From Paenibacillus sp. FSL H8-0332 (GTDB taxonomy: Bacteria > Bacillota > Bacilli > Paenibacillales > Paenibacillaceae): a stretch of DNA of 64,000 bases. Location: contig NZ_CP150145.1 in the NCBI RefSeq assembly GCF_037963835.1, positions 4,464,001 to 4,528,000 on the forward strand, given 5' to 3'. This document shows, one piece after another, positions 51,347 through 60,536 of the stretch. Both the position numbers and the translations under genes were made by a program. Below the pieces are notes generated by a model that saw only the letters and a list, made by a program, of their open reading frames with translations, was not told the origin of the DNA and searched no databases. The number at the start of each line of letters is the position of its first letter. Positions within the stretch are counted from its first letter, which is position 1.

Positions 51347-52369
51347 TTGAAAATCACGTATTTACGCTCACGCCGCATTCACCGGAAAGCTTGGTTTGCC
51401 ATTTCTCTGCTTCTGGCTTTGACGCTTATCGCCTCGGGTTGTGGAAACAACACTTCTACTAGCAGCAATGCTGCTTCAGCTAAGGCTACCGGAACACCCG
51501 CTTCCTCCCCTCAGCCCGAGAAGGCTGCTGCAACCACAGCTCCCGCCTTCCATACTGTGACGACTGTGAATGGAGATATTGAGGTGCCGGCAGCACCGCA
51601 GCGGATTGTTGCCGAGGAATATCTGGGCAGCTTAATTGCACTGGATACCATTCCGGTCGGTGCACCCGGGCTTACACTGGAGAATATGTACTTCAAAGAA
51701 TTCCTTACAGGAGTCGCCGATACCGGCACATACGGTAAGATGTCACCGGAGAATATCATCGCGCTGAATCCCGACTTGATTATCTCCGGCAATGCAGACA
51801 GCTATACAGCGCTCAGCCAGATTGCTCCAACGGTCATTGTGCCATACGGCGATTTGAAGAATGCGCATGAAGAGCTGAACTATTTCGGCAAGCTGCTGGG
51901 CAAGGAGCAGGAAGCAGCTGCATGGCTGGCAGATTATGATAAGCGTATTGCTGACGCCAAGGCCCGCGTGGATGCAGCTATTCCAGCCGAGGCCACCTTC
52001 AGCATTCTCGAACATGCAGACAAGTCCACTTGGGTCTATGGGGACAACTTCGGACGCGGAGGACAGCCCATCTATCAGTCGCTGGGGCGCAAGCCGCCGG
52101 CAGGAGTGGCTGCTGAAATTATGGAGAAGCAGTGGGCAGAATTATCCGCTGAGACCCTGGGCAAGTATGCGGGCGATTATCTGGTCATCACTGACAACAC
52201 CCGAACTGCCCAAGACTTCCAGGCAGACCCGATCTGGGGCAGCCTGCCGGCGGTCAAGAACGGGAAGATCTATGTATGGAAAGAAGAGCGCTCCTGGTAT
52301 TATGATCCGATTGCCGTTCTGGCTCAAACGGAGGAGCTGGCCGATTGGTTGACCGGGGCACAACAATAA
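51347..52369 (+). CDS. Iron-siderophore ABC transporter substrate-binding lipoprotein
   Basis: This 340-residue protein has a hydrophobic leader and lipobox LIASGC, so it is anchored outside the membrane. A Ser/Thr/Ala linker precedes a TroA/FhuD-like domain with VPAAPQRIVAEEYLGSLIALD and YPYGD-type motifs. It delivers ferric siderophore to FecCD permeases, probably those at 57.9-60 kb. TTG at 51347 is the start, seven bases after AAGGAGG. A Fur box lies upstream. It resembles FeuA/YfiY-type proteins; the siderophore is unknown. Confidence 0.9.
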   Translation: MKITYLRSRRIHRKAWFAISLLLALTLIASGCGNNTSTSSNAASAKATGTPASSPQPEKAAATTAPAFHTVTTVNGDIEVPAAPQRIVAEEYLGSLIALDTIPVGAPGLTLENMYFKEFLTGVADTGTYGKMSPENIIALNPDLIISGNADSYTALSQIAPTVIVPYGDLKNAHEELNYFGKLLGKEQEAAAWLADYDKRIADAKARVDAAIPAEATFSILEHADKSTWVYGDNFGRGGQPIYQSLGRKPPAGVAAEIMEKQWAELSAETLGKYAGDYLVITDNTRTAQDFQADPIWGSLPAVKNGKIYVWKEERSWYYDPIAVLAQTEELADWLTGAQQ

Positions 52370-52381
52370 TGGAGTAATAAT

Positions 52382-52422
52382 AAAGCTGCCCGGAGCCTTC
52401 AATGGCTTACGGCAGCTTTTGG
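52382..52422 (+). terminator. Terminator after the siderophore-binding gene
   Basis: AAAGCTGCC pairs with GGCAGCTTTT around an inner GAGCC/GGCTT stem. Confidence 0.78.
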
Positions 52423-52512
52423 CGTTTACCCTATCGATTACTCGGAGATAATATCTGTAGCCCGCCGCGCCGGAACCGGCAAATTATTCTTGCGGCGCAC
52501 AAGGAGACCTCC

Positions 52513-52746
52513 ATGAAGATTATCAGTATCTATGCCCTGTTCGCTGTTCTGACGCTTACATTAATAGTCATCATTGATGTGATGGCCGGAATCAGCCTGC
52601 CTGCATCCCTTCATTCGCTCTCGACTATCTTTGCCACAACGACAATACAGGAAGCCATATGTATCACGATCTTCCTGCTTCTCCCATTCATCCAGGTAGC
52701 CGTTCATGCCTCTAAGAAGCGTCAATCCCGCCGGAAATCGTCTTAA
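52513..52746 (+). CDS. Small membrane protein of unknown function
   Basis: This 77-residue protein has two hydrophobic segments (about 3-24, ISIYALFAVLTLTLIVIIDVM, and 43-64) and a basic tail (KKRQSRRKSS), suggesting a cytoplasmic C-terminus. AAGGAG is six bases before ATG. It stands between the iron-binding gene and the converging germination operon, five bases from the gerAB stop. No family recognised. Confidence 0.62.
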   Translation: MKIISIYALFAVLTLTLIVIIDVMAGISLPASLHSLSTIFATTTIQEAICITIFLLLPFIQVAVHASKKRQSRRKSS

Positions 52747-52751
52747 TTCTG

Positions 52752-53849
52752 CTAACGGTACAAGCCGAACTTGCGCCGGACACGATGAATCAGGAACAGC
52801 AGGATGGGAATCACCGCACAGAATACCGGCAGAATCGTCTCCAGAAAGGTCTTCCCGTCATTCATATGCTCCGGGTAATTCTGCGCGCTGACAAAAGAGC
52901 TGAACAGCATAATCACACCTGCCGGAATGACCAGCCTGCTTGTATCGTTAACCTTGAACAGATCGTTCGCTATCGCAACTGCAGCATAACAGTAGACAGT
53001 CAGCTTAAAGAACGCCCCGATAATCAGTGTGAGGACGACAAGGGCATCCATCCGCTGTACGAAATTGGCCATATTCACCAGGGTAATGGTCGTAAACATG
53101 GGAAAGGCGGTCCGGCTGTACAGGTCCTCTCCAAGCACAGACATTTCGATTGCATGCGTGAAGCTGAGCAGACAGGCGCTGACAATGATGGCTACGATTC
53201 CGGTTTTCTTAATTTTCCGGGATTTGTTGAAGTGGGGCAGAATGGTAGTGAAGCACATCAGTTCGCCGAACGGAAAGATCAGGATGTTGGGATAGGCTGA
53301 TTTCAAGGCTTGGATGTAGTCATTCATATGTAGCGGGAATAGATTCTTATACTCCACCAGCCCGGCCGAAATTATAGCGATAATACAGATACACCCCATA
53401 AAGATCACGATCCACAGGACAATCTCGGCGGTCCTGGCGAACACTTCTATCCCCTTGCTCAGGATATACATCACGGCAATAATCATGATGGAATTAATGA
53501 TCAGAATCGGGGTTTTGTCATAGAAGGCCGAGATCAGCAAATCGCCCGCTTCCCGCAAATTTCTCGAGCCGTTATAGAGAATCACCGGCAAAAACAGCAG
53601 ACTTACGGGCCAGCCCAGCCACGGCCCGAGAATGGTGCGTGTATACCCGCTTATAATCTGGTCCGGGAACTGGAGATAGAGATGTGCGAACACCAGATAC
53701 AGCAGGATGCCTCCGGGAAGGGCAAACAGAATAGCTAGCCAGACTGAATGGCCGCTCTCCAGACCGATGGGGACAAGCACGGCAGTCCCCAGCTCAAACA
53801 GAATGATCAACGCAAGCAGCTGGCTCGGGCCGACTATTTCTTTTTTCAT
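52752..53849 (-). CDS. Spore germination protein, GerAB type (endospore APC transporter)
   Basis: This 365-residue integral membrane protein has about ten hydrophobic segments. It contains the GerAB pattern SQLLALIILFELGTAVLVPIG and PFGELMCFTTILPHFNKSRK. B-subunits of germinant receptors bind small germinants. The start at 53849 is chosen because the AGGTG site would overlap the upstream GTG. It is the last gene of an A-C-B operon. Confidence 0.92.
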   Translation of the reverse strand: MKKEIVGPSQLLALIILFELGTAVLVPIGLESGHSVWLAILFALPGGILLYLVFAHLYLQFPDQIISGYTRTILGPWLGWPVSLLFLPVILYNGSRNLREAGDLLISAFYDKTPILIINSIMIIAVMYILSKGIEVFARTAEIVLWIVIFMGCICIIAIISAGLVEYKNLFPLHMNDYIQALKSAYPNILIFPFGELMCFTTILPHFNKSRKIKKTGIVAIIVSACLLSFTHAIEMSVLGEDLYSRTAFPMFTTITLVNMANFVQRMDALVVLTLIIGAFFKLTVYCYAAVAIANDLFKVNDTSRLVIPAGVIMLFSSFVSAQNYPEHMNDGKTFLETILPVFCAVIPILLFLIHRVRRKFGLYR

Positions 53850-53883
53850 AACACCAATCACCTGATTTCTGCCGTTAAGCCGA

Positions 53884-55089
53884 TTATTTACCTTTGGGAA
53901 TATAGGGTTTCAGACTCATGCCGGTACTGCGGATGTAAGCCTTGACTTTAAGGTCCAGCTTGCCCTGTGCGAAGATCCGGCCCCAGTCCCTGTCCATCGC
54001 CGCCCATTCCTGCGGATTCGTGCGCTTCAGCTCATTGCCGAAATTGAAGATATCACTCTCCAGCTGCTGTCCCTTCTGAAAAGCCTGCATGACTTCCAGC
54101 CTCGTCTGCTTCTCCAGCTCCTGTTCAAGCTTCATGATTTCTTCCCGCTTGCTGAGGTCCACGAAGCTCTCCGTTTCATTGATGCTCCCCTCCTCGGCAA
54201 TCGTCACATGAAACACCGGAATTCCGTTCTCAATCGTGGTATTCAACTCCGTTCTCGAATAGATAATATTGACGGCTATAGCCTCTTTTTTATCATCCGA
54301 ATCAATATTGAGCACGGTTTCTTCTATCTCGTTAAGCAGCCACTCGGTTCCCCGTGCTTCTGAGTCCTTCATCCAATAGAGCAGCTTCCCCTTTCTGAAT
54401 ACTCCAAGCCCGTTCATCATCGTTTCCGTCAGGGTCTCAGACCCCTCCAGATTGCTTTTCTTCTTCCCCTCCTCAGCATCTCCCTTGATCTTCACCGCAT
54501 TGATCGTCAGATCACCTTCCCCAGTAATGCCTTGTATGACATTGAATACGCTGATGGGCCTGTTCTCTCCCCAGACGCTGGAGGTATTCTGCGCTTTTTT
54601 GACCAGCCCCAGAGCCGGGAGGCTCTCTACAGGGGTCAGGAGCTTCAGGACAGAGGCGGCATCGCTGCCACGGGCTACCAGTACTTCTGAATTGAGCCGA
54701 AGCTCATGGGACCGCTCGAAGATGTCGAAGATATCGTTAATACCGTCCCGCGCCAGGGGCTCCCCTAGTACAATTAGCTGGGTGTGGGCAAAAAAAAGCT
54801 GACGGGTCACATGCTTCGACGCCCGCCGCAACGCGCCGAACATCGTTTTGTCGGTGGCCGACACCACCACTATAGCAGGCTTACCGCTTCCGGGAGAGTT
54901 ACTTGTCGATGTTGAAGACGGATTGACCAATTGAAAGGTGACCCGATATTCATCTGTCTCCGGAACGAGATCCATCCCTATACCGCTAACAATAGCCAGC
55001 TCATTCAATTCCCGGCTGTTCCAGCAGCCGCCAAGCGGCAGGACCAGCACCGCTATGGCGATCAGGCGCAGCAGGCCCTTACCGTTCAT
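53884..55089 (-). CDS. Spore germination lipoprotein, GerAC type
   Basis: This 401-residue protein has a lipoprotein signal and lipobox (VLPLGGCWNSRELNELAIV), typical of Ger(x)C proteins. It continues with FQLVNPSS and VLVARGSDAASVLKL and a C-terminal domain ending in GKLDLKVKAYIRSTGMS. It anchors the receptor at the outer face of the inner spore membrane. The ATG at 55089 overlaps the gerAA end by 11 bases; an earlier in-frame start at 55143 lies deep inside gerAA. Confidence 0.92.
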   Translation of the reverse strand: MNGKGLLRLIAIAVLVLPLGGCWNSRELNELAIVSGIGMDLVPETDEYRVTFQLVNPSSTSTSNSPGSGKPAIVVVSATDKTMFGALRRASKHVTRQLFFAHTQLIVLGEPLARDGINDIFDIFERSHELRLNSEVLVARGSDAASVLKLLTPVESLPALGLVKKAQNTSSVWGENRPISVFNVIQGITGEGDLTINAVKIKGDAEEGKKKSNLEGSETLTETMMNGLGVFRKGKLLYWMKDSEARGTEWLLNEIEETVLNIDSDDKKEAIAVNIIYSRTELNTTIENGIPVFHVTIAEEGSINETESFVDLSKREEIMKLEQELEKQTRLEVMQAFQKGQQLESDIFNFGNELKRTNPQEWAAMDRDWGRIFAQGKLDLKVKAYIRSTGMSLKPYIPKGK

Positions 55090-56611
55090 TGGATTCACCC
55101 GTGGAGGCCCCTTTGCCTGCGGAAGCGGATGCCGAGCTCCCACCGTTGTGGACCAGACGTTTTCTGAGCTTCATGAAGCTCTTAGGGGAACGGATGAAGG
55201 TATCCTTCAGATTCCCCGGAACAAAGGGACCGATGGGAGTCATGTAAGGAACACCGAGCGAGCGCAGGCTGCACAGATGGGCAATCAGCATAATGGTGAA
55301 TATGGCGATGCCATACAGACCCATAAATGCAGCGATTGCCATCATGATAAACCGCAGCATGCGGATGGAGAGCGCCATGTTGAAGGCCGGTGTGGCAAAG
55401 CTTGATATCCCTGTGAGCGAGACCACGATAACCATGGCCGGAGAGACGATCCCCGCCTGAACAGCCGCCGTCCCCAGCACCAGACCGCCGATGATCGATA
55501 CGGTCTGGCCGATGGGTGAAGGCATACGGACCCCAGCTTCGCGGATAATCTCGAAGGTAATCTCCATCATGACCGCTTCTACAAAGGCAGGGAACGGCAC
55601 CCCCTCCCGCTGTGATGCCAGATTGATCAGCAGCGGAGTCGGAATCATCTCCTGATGGAAGTTCAGCGCAGCGACGAAGATCGCCGGACCATACATCGAA
55701 ATGACCAGGCACACAAAGCGGAGCATCCGGATCAGCGAGGAGATATCATACCGCTGATAATAATCCTCTACGGTATGAAAGAACATGAAGAAGGTGGTTG
55801 GGGCAATCAGCACAAACGGGGTACCGTCCACGAAGATAGCAATCCGTCCATCCAGCAGATTGCCCGCCACACTATCCGGGCGCTCTGTATTGAATATCGT
55901 GGGGAACGGGGAATATTTATTGTCCTCCACAAGCTGTTCAATATATCCCGACTCCAGAATCATATCGACCTTAATCTCCTGAAGCTTATCCTTGAATGCC
56001 CGAATCGTCTCTTCGTCCGCAATGCCGCGGATATACATAATCGTAATATCAGTGTGGGTGACATCGCCCAGCTTCATCGTTTCGGTCCAGAGGTCCGGGT
56101 TCTTGATGATTTTGCGGACCAGGGCAATATTCGTGCTGATGGTCTCCGTGAAGCTTTCTTTGGAGCCGCGAATGGCGATCTGGGTACCCGCCTCAGTAAC
56201 CGCCCGGGACTCCCCGCCGCAGGTGCTTCCACTGACGCCCCCCTTCACTCCGTTAACCAGAATAACCGTGTCTCCCGACAGCAGCGCTTCAAGCAGCCCG
56301 TTGATATCCTTAACCAGCTTCTCCTTGCCGATGCTAAGGGCATTCTCTTTAATATAGCTGTAGACTTCCTCCGGGGTTACCGCAAGCCGCGCACGGTCAT
56401 TCAGAGCTTGAAAGGACATCACATGCGAGATGTAGTCATCGACCATCACTCTGTCGGTAATGCCGGCGATATAGATTGCAGCCACACGGGCTGTTCTATT
56501 AATTAATTCATAGGTGCGTATGACCAGATCGGGACTGTTCCCGAGTCTTGCTTGAATGGTACTGATGTTGTCTTCCAGCTTAGGGGAGACCGGTGAATTT
56601 ATATTCTCCAT
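55079..56611 (-). CDS. Spore germination protein, GerAA type
   Basis: This 510-residue GerA family protein has an N-terminal soluble part with ESRAVTEAGTQIAIRGSKESFTETISTN and DGRIAIFVDGTPFVLIAPTTFF, then about five or six membrane segments and a basic tail rich in Ser/Ala/Gly. The A-subunit forms a membrane channel in germinant receptors. AGGAGG precedes the start. It is the first gene of a gerAA-gerAC-gerAB operon set inside the iron-uptake region. The nutrient sensed is unknown. Confidence 0.93.
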   Translation of the reverse strand: MENINSPVSPKLEDNISTIQARLGNSPDLVIRTYELINRTARVAAIYIAGITDRVMVDDYISHVMSFQALNDRARLAVTPEEVYSYIKENALSIGKEKLVKDINGLLEALLSGDTVILVNGVKGGVSGSTCGGESRAVTEAGTQIAIRGSKESFTETISTNIALVRKIIKNPDLWTETMKLGDVTHTDITIMYIRGIADEETIRAFKDKLQEIKVDMILESGYIEQLVEDNKYSPFPTIFNTERPDSVAGNLLDGRIAIFVDGTPFVLIAPTTFFMFFHTVEDYYQRYDISSLIRMLRFVCLVISMYGPAIFVAALNFHQEMIPTPLLINLASQREGVPFPAFVEAVMMEITFEIIREAGVRMPSPIGQTVSIIGGLVLGTAAVQAGIVSPAMVIVVSLTGISSFATPAFNMALSIRMLRFIMMAIAAFMGLYGIAIFTIMLIAHLCSLRSLGVPYMTPIGPFVPGNLKDTFIRSPKSFMKLRKRLVHNGGSSASASAGKGASTGESNER

Positions 56612-56685
56612 ATCCGCACCTCCTGGCTCTTACTATTCGCCCGCTATCCTTTTTTTATACAGCTTATGGAATGTATGAGAAAAGG

Positions 56686-56727
56686 AAAAAGCCGTCCCCT
56701 GTATGGTATCACCGTGTAAGGGACAGC
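56686..56727 (-). terminator. Terminator after the permease-reductase operon
   Basis: On the minus strand GCTGTCCC pairs with GGGACGGC, followed by TTTTTCC. It lies between the reductase and the gerAA promoter region. Confidence 0.75.
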
Positions 56728-56788
56728 TTGTGCAGATACAGCTTATGGTATAGCGCCGGTACACCGGGCGTTATCTCTTAGGGGGATG

Positions 56789-57829
56789 CTAGTGGTTATC
56801 TACTACGCCAAGCGCCTTGTTCTTCTCCTTGAACCGGTCATTATGCGAGGACACGTAGGCCACCTTCTCGGCCGTAGGGTCCATATACAGCTTCGCGCTG
56901 TTCAGGGCAAGCACCGCATCGGTGAACGTGCCGGCAATGAGTCTTACCTTACTCTCATAGTCCACGAAGTCTCCGGCCGCGAAGACGCCGGGCAGATTGG
57001 TCTCCAGCTTCCCGCTGACGTTCGCACACCATTCTCCCATGTCCAGCCCCCAGTCCTTGAGCGGACCGAAGTCGCTTCTCAGCCCGTGGTTGACAATGAC
57101 GGCATCGACTGCAAGCTGCTCATGCTCCCCGGTCTGAATATGGCAGACGGTCACCTGATCGATCTGCTCGCCGTCACTGCTGTGCAGTTGGCTTACCGCA
57201 CAAGGCACGCGCACATCCACGGAGGAAGCTTTCATCCGGGCAATATTCTTCTCATGCCCGCCGAACTGCTCCCGGCGGTGCACCACGGTTACACTCGCAG
57301 CAATTCCCTCCAGCTCATTCGCCCAGTCTACTGCGGAATCGCCGCCGCCCGAGATCAATACCCGCTTGCCGCGGAAGGGCTCCAGCTCCTGTACCGTGTA
57401 GTGCAGGTTCGTCACCTCGTAACGGTCCGCGCCTTCAATCTCCAGCTTCGCCATCTGCAGAATACCATATCCGATGGTGAGAATGACGGTACGGGTCCAG
57501 TGCTGCTCGCCTGTTGCCGAGGTCAGAATATACGTTCCGTCCTCCTGGCGGGCCTGATGAACAATCTGCTGTCCGAAAACGATGGTAGGATCGAAGGTAC
57601 GCGCCTGCTCTGCCAGCTGATCAATTAACTGGCGGCAGAGAATAGGTGTTACTCCTCCGACATCCCAGATCATCTTCTCAGGATAGATTAGCATTCTGCC
57701 GCCCAGCTCATCCTTCGCTTCAATCAGCTTGGTCTTCAGATCCCTCATTCCGCTATAGAACGCTGTATACATGCCTGCGGGACCCCCGCCAATAATCGTC
57801 ACATCGTATAATTCCATTGATTCGTTCAT
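56789..57829 (-). CDS. Ferredoxin-NADP reductase type 2-like flavoprotein (YumC/IruO-like)
   Basis: This 346-residue thioredoxin-reductase-like enzyme lacks the redox CxxC. The FAD motif is VTIIGGGPAGMYTAFYSG, the NADP motif RVLISGGGDSAVDWANEL, and the C-terminal FAD segment GVFAAGDFVDYESKVRLIAGTFTDAVLALN. It is 27 bases downstream of two siderophore permease genes and shares their Fur-box promoter. It may therefore reduce siderophore-bound iron, as IruO does in Staphylococcus. A general ferredoxin/flavodoxin reductase role is the alternative. Confidence 0.9.
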   Translation of the reverse strand: MNESMELYDVTIIGGGPAGMYTAFYSGMRDLKTKLIEAKDELGGRMLIYPEKMIWDVGGVTPILCRQLIDQLAEQARTFDPTIVFGQQIVHQARQEDGTYILTSATGEQHWTRTVILTIGYGILQMAKLEIEGADRYEVTNLHYTVQELEPFRGKRVLISGGGDSAVDWANELEGIAASVTVVHRREQFGGHEKNIARMKASSVDVRVPCAVSQLHSSDGEQIDQVTVCHIQTGEHEQLAVDAVIVNHGLRSDFGPLKDWGLDMGEWCANVSGKLETNLPGVFAAGDFVDYESKVRLIAGTFTDAVLALNSAKLYMDPTAEKVAYVSSHNDRFKEKNKALGVVDNH

Positions 57830-57856
57830 TGATATCCCTCCAAGGTCTGGTTGTAT

Positions 57857-58891
57857 TTAAGATTTGGTACGGGCCAGAAGATACAGAAAGTATGGAGCGC
57901 CGATTACAGCTACCACAATGCCGGTAGGAATCTCGGACGGCTGCAGAATCCACCGCCCGATCGTATCTGCCGCAATGACAAGCAGCGCGCCGATCAGCGC
58001 CGAGGCGGGCAGCATCAGCTGATGCTTCGGTCCGACCAGCCGCCGTGCCAGATGCGGGCCGACCAGCCCGACGAAGCCGATGCCGCCGCTGACCGCTACG
58101 CTCGATGCCGCAAGGCCGACCGCCGCTGCCAGCAGGCGGAACTGCTCTTTGCTAACATGGGCGCCGAGTCCGGTCGCCGTCTGCTCGCCCAGATTAAGTA
58201 CATTCATCACCCGTGCCTTGTAGAAGACATAAGGCAGGAGAATCACAATCCAGGGCAGCAGGGACAAGACAAACTTCCAGCTTGTGCCCCAGATGCTGCC
58301 GGCCAGCCACGTAGCGACGAATTGATACTTGTCCGGGTCAAGGCGAAGCGTCAGCACGATCATCGCCGCGCTCATGCCTGCCGCCACTGCGACCCCGGTA
58401 AGCAGCAGCCGGATCGGCGCAATGCCCTGATGCCGCTTGTAGGCGAGGCTATAGATCAGAGCGGCAGTGCAGGCCGCCCCGGCAAAAGCAACAACAGGCA
58501 GCAGATAGACCGGTGCCGCCGAGGTCGTCGGATAGAAAGAGATCAGCAGCATGACCATCAGCCCGGCCCCGGCATTAATGCCGAGAATGCCCGGATCGGC
58601 CAGATCATTGCGGAAGACCCCCTGCATCACCGCGCCGGATACGGCAAGTGCAGTCCCGATCAAGAGAGAGATGACAATTCGCGGCAGGCGGAACTGGAAC
58701 AGAATCAGCTCCTGCTTCTCCGTCCCCTTGCCGACCAGCGTATTGAGCAGCTCAAGTGGAGTAAGCCTTATGTATCCTGTATTCACACTTATAATGAACA
58801 TCATCACAATCAGAACGGCCAGCACGCCAATCACCTTCAGGCCGTGCTTACGCCTTGTATCTTCTGTAGAAATTATCTTATGGCTCTGCAT
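57857..58891 (-). CDS. FecCD-family siderophore ABC permease (second subunit)
   Basis: This 344-residue protein has about nine or ten hydrophobic segments. The family hallmark GIGFVGLVGPHLARRLVGPKHQ (ATPase-coupling EAA-like loop) and IVISLLIGTALAVSGAVMQGVFRNDLADPGILGINAGAG are both present. It forms a heterodimeric channel with the upstream permease for ferric siderophore import. AAGGGAG precedes the start, two bases after the first permease ends. No ATPase gene is nearby; a shared YusV-like ATPase is likely. Confidence 0.95.
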   Translation of the reverse strand: MQSHKIISTEDTRRKHGLKVIGVLAVLIVMMFIISVNTGYIRLTPLELLNTLVGKGTEKQELILFQFRLPRIVISLLIGTALAVSGAVMQGVFRNDLADPGILGINAGAGLMVMLLISFYPTTSAAPVYLLPVVAFAGAACTAALIYSLAYKRHQGIAPIRLLLTGVAVAAGMSAAMIVLTLRLDPDKYQFVATWLAGSIWGTSWKFVLSLLPWIVILLPYVFYKARVMNVLNLGEQTATGLGAHVSKEQFRLLAAAVGLAASSVAVSGGIGFVGLVGPHLARRLVGPKHQLMLPASALIGALLVIAADTIGRWILQPSEIPTGIVVAVIGAPYFLYLLARTKS

Positions 58892-58893
58892 CT

Positions 58894-59952
58894 TTACAGC
58901 TCCCTTCTTTCTTTTCGGGCCAGATACAGGAAGAACGGTACCCCAATCAACGCTATAATCGCACCCACCGGCGTTTCATGCGGCGGGTTGATCATCCGGG
59001 CCGTCAGATCGCCCCCGACTACCAGCAGCGCACCCAGCACCGCAGAACAGGGAATGATCCATCTGTAATCCACGCCGACCAGATAGCGCGTCAGATGGGG
59101 GATAATCAGGCCGACGAACCCTACGGCTCCCACTACAGCTACCGAGGCTCCGGCCAGAATCAGAACAACTAGAGTACCGGCCAATTTCACCAGCCCCGTA
59201 CGTTGCCCAAGCCCCCGTGCAATATCCTCACCCAGGCTGAGCATCGTAATCGAACGGGACAGCACAATGGCTCCGAGGAGAGCCGCGATCACCCAAGGGG
59301 CCATAATCTGAAGCTGGAGCCACTTCGTTCCGGCCAAGCCGCCGGCATACCAGAAGGCAAGATCTTGTCCGATCCGGAAATACAGGGCGATGCCTTCACT
59401 TAAAGCCGATAGCAGCGCACTGAGGGCAGCACCTGCCAATACCAGCCTGGCCGGGGTTAGCCCGCCCTTCGCCAGCGAGCCTACACCGTAGACAATTCCC
59501 GCTCCGGCTCCGGCACCAACGAAGGAATAGAGAATGAGATACATGAACGGTAATCCCGGAAAAAAGGCAAAGCAGACGGCCAGCGCAAAGCCTGCTCCAG
59601 AGTTAATGCCCATCAGTCCCGAATCCGCGAGCGGATTACGGGTCATCCCCTGCATAACGGCTCCAGCCACAGCGAGGCTGGCCCCCACCATTACGCCGCC
59701 GAGCACACGCGGCAGCCTAAGCTCGCGGATGATCTGATGCTCGGTAATATCGGGATTGAAATGAAAGACTGCGGTCCAGACGACAGACAGCTTAATATCT
59801 GCTGCCCCAAACGATACGGATATAGCTATGCCAAGCGCCAGCGCAATCAGACCGCCGATAAGAATTAATGTTGCCGTCCAGGGACGGGACCGCAGCTTCA
59901 GTGGTTTTGCCTTTTGATCCAGCCCGCTCCCGGACACTGCCTGATGATTCAT
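58894..59952 (-). CDS. FecCD-family siderophore ABC permease (first subunit)
   Basis: This 352-residue membrane protein has LRLPRVLGGVMVGASLAVAGAVMQGMTRNPLADSGLMGINSGAG and the coupling motif AVGFVGLIIPHLTRYLVGVDYRW. ATG at 59952 follows AGGTG by six bases; a slightly longer in-frame start at 59961 is less likely. A Fur box lies 25 bases upstream. It heads the permease-permease-reductase operon. Confidence 0.95.
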   Translation of the reverse strand: MNHQAVSGSGLDQKAKPLKLRSRPWTATLILIGGLIALALGIAISVSFGAADIKLSVVWTAVFHFNPDITEHQIIRELRLPRVLGGVMVGASLAVAGAVMQGMTRNPLADSGLMGINSGAGFALAVCFAFFPGLPFMYLILYSFVGAGAGAGIVYGVGSLAKGGLTPARLVLAGAALSALLSALSEGIALYFRIGQDLAFWYAGGLAGTKWLQLQIMAPWVIAALLGAIVLSRSITMLSLGEDIARGLGQRTGLVKLAGTLVVLILAGASVAVVGAVGFVGLIIPHLTRYLVGVDYRWIIPCSAVLGALLVVGGDLTARMINPPHETPVGAIIALIGVPFFLYLARKERREL

Positions 59953-59976
59953 GAATGTCACCTGTTTCTTTGAAAT

Positions 59977-59991
59977 TGATTCTCATTATCA
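59977..59991. promoter_or_regulatory. Fur box 3 (siderophore permease operon)
   Basis: TGATTCTCATTATCA (reverse TGATAATGAGAATCA) fits the 7-1-7 Fur motif with one mismatch. A further TTATCA repeat (59992-59997) extends the site, giving three half-sites. Confidence 0.85.
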
Positions 59992-60046
59992 TTATCATAT
60001 TGTAAAGGAACAGGCCAAGGTTTGGCAATGGACAAAAATAAATAAC

Positions 60047-60103
60047 AACAGCCTATGCTCCCCATTCCATCCTGTTAGAGATGAATCTGGAGCATAGGCT
60101 GTT
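60047..60103 (-). terminator. Terminator after the 103-residue hypothetical gene
   Basis: AACAGCCTATGCTCC (60047-60061) pairs perfectly with GGAGCATAGGCTGTT (60089-60103). The minus strand continues GTTATTTATTTTTG. Confidence 0.82.
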
Positions 60104-60124
60104 AAGTTGGCTGTTAGATGAGTG

Positions 60125-60436
60125 CTACACATTCTGAAGCGTACCGCCGAATATTTTGCGGATATACCCTTGCAGCTTGCCGATATGCGGCACGAAGAGG
60201 CTTTTGTCATACACATAATTGGATTGGGTTACCAGCTGTGAATAGAGCAGGAAGAGAATGGCTGCAAGCTCCCGGTCAATCTGCCGCTCATGCTCCAGCA
60301 GGGCATAGGTCTCATCCAGCGCCTCATACAGCTGAAGCAGAGCCGCTTCGTTAAGGGTCTTGCGGCGCAGCGGTACAAGGATATCTGTAGCAATAGCATC
60401 AATCCGCAGAGTAACAGCTGCCAGTCTCTCGTTCAC
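60125..60436 (-). CDS. Small helical protein of unknown function
   Basis: This 103-residue protein is predicted mostly helical (LNEAALLQLYEALDETYALLEHERQIDRELAAILFLLYSQL), without signal peptide or membrane segment. GTG start follows AGGAGG by seven bases, so it is very likely a real gene. No family recognised. It is followed by a strong terminator and stands between the iron permease promoter and a small membrane-protein gene. Confidence 0.7.
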   Translation of the reverse strand: MNERLAAVTLRIDAIATDILVPLRRKTLNEAALLQLYEALDETYALLEHERQIDRELAAILFLLYSQLVTQSNYVYDKSLFVPHIGKLQGYIRKIFGGTLQNV

Positions 60437-60536
60437 ACGATCGCCTCCTGCAGTGACTGAATGGTTAAGTGCTTGCTTACTACCATCCTATGTCTGCCGG
60501 ACCCCTGGCATGCCTGGGCTGCGGGATCAGCTACCT

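Noticed and set aside
57851..59068. Open frame of 405 codons antisense to the FecCD permease
   Set aside because: The product is rich in Arg, Gln and His as expected from an antisense shadow of a hydrophobic protein. The permease frame has clear family motifs.
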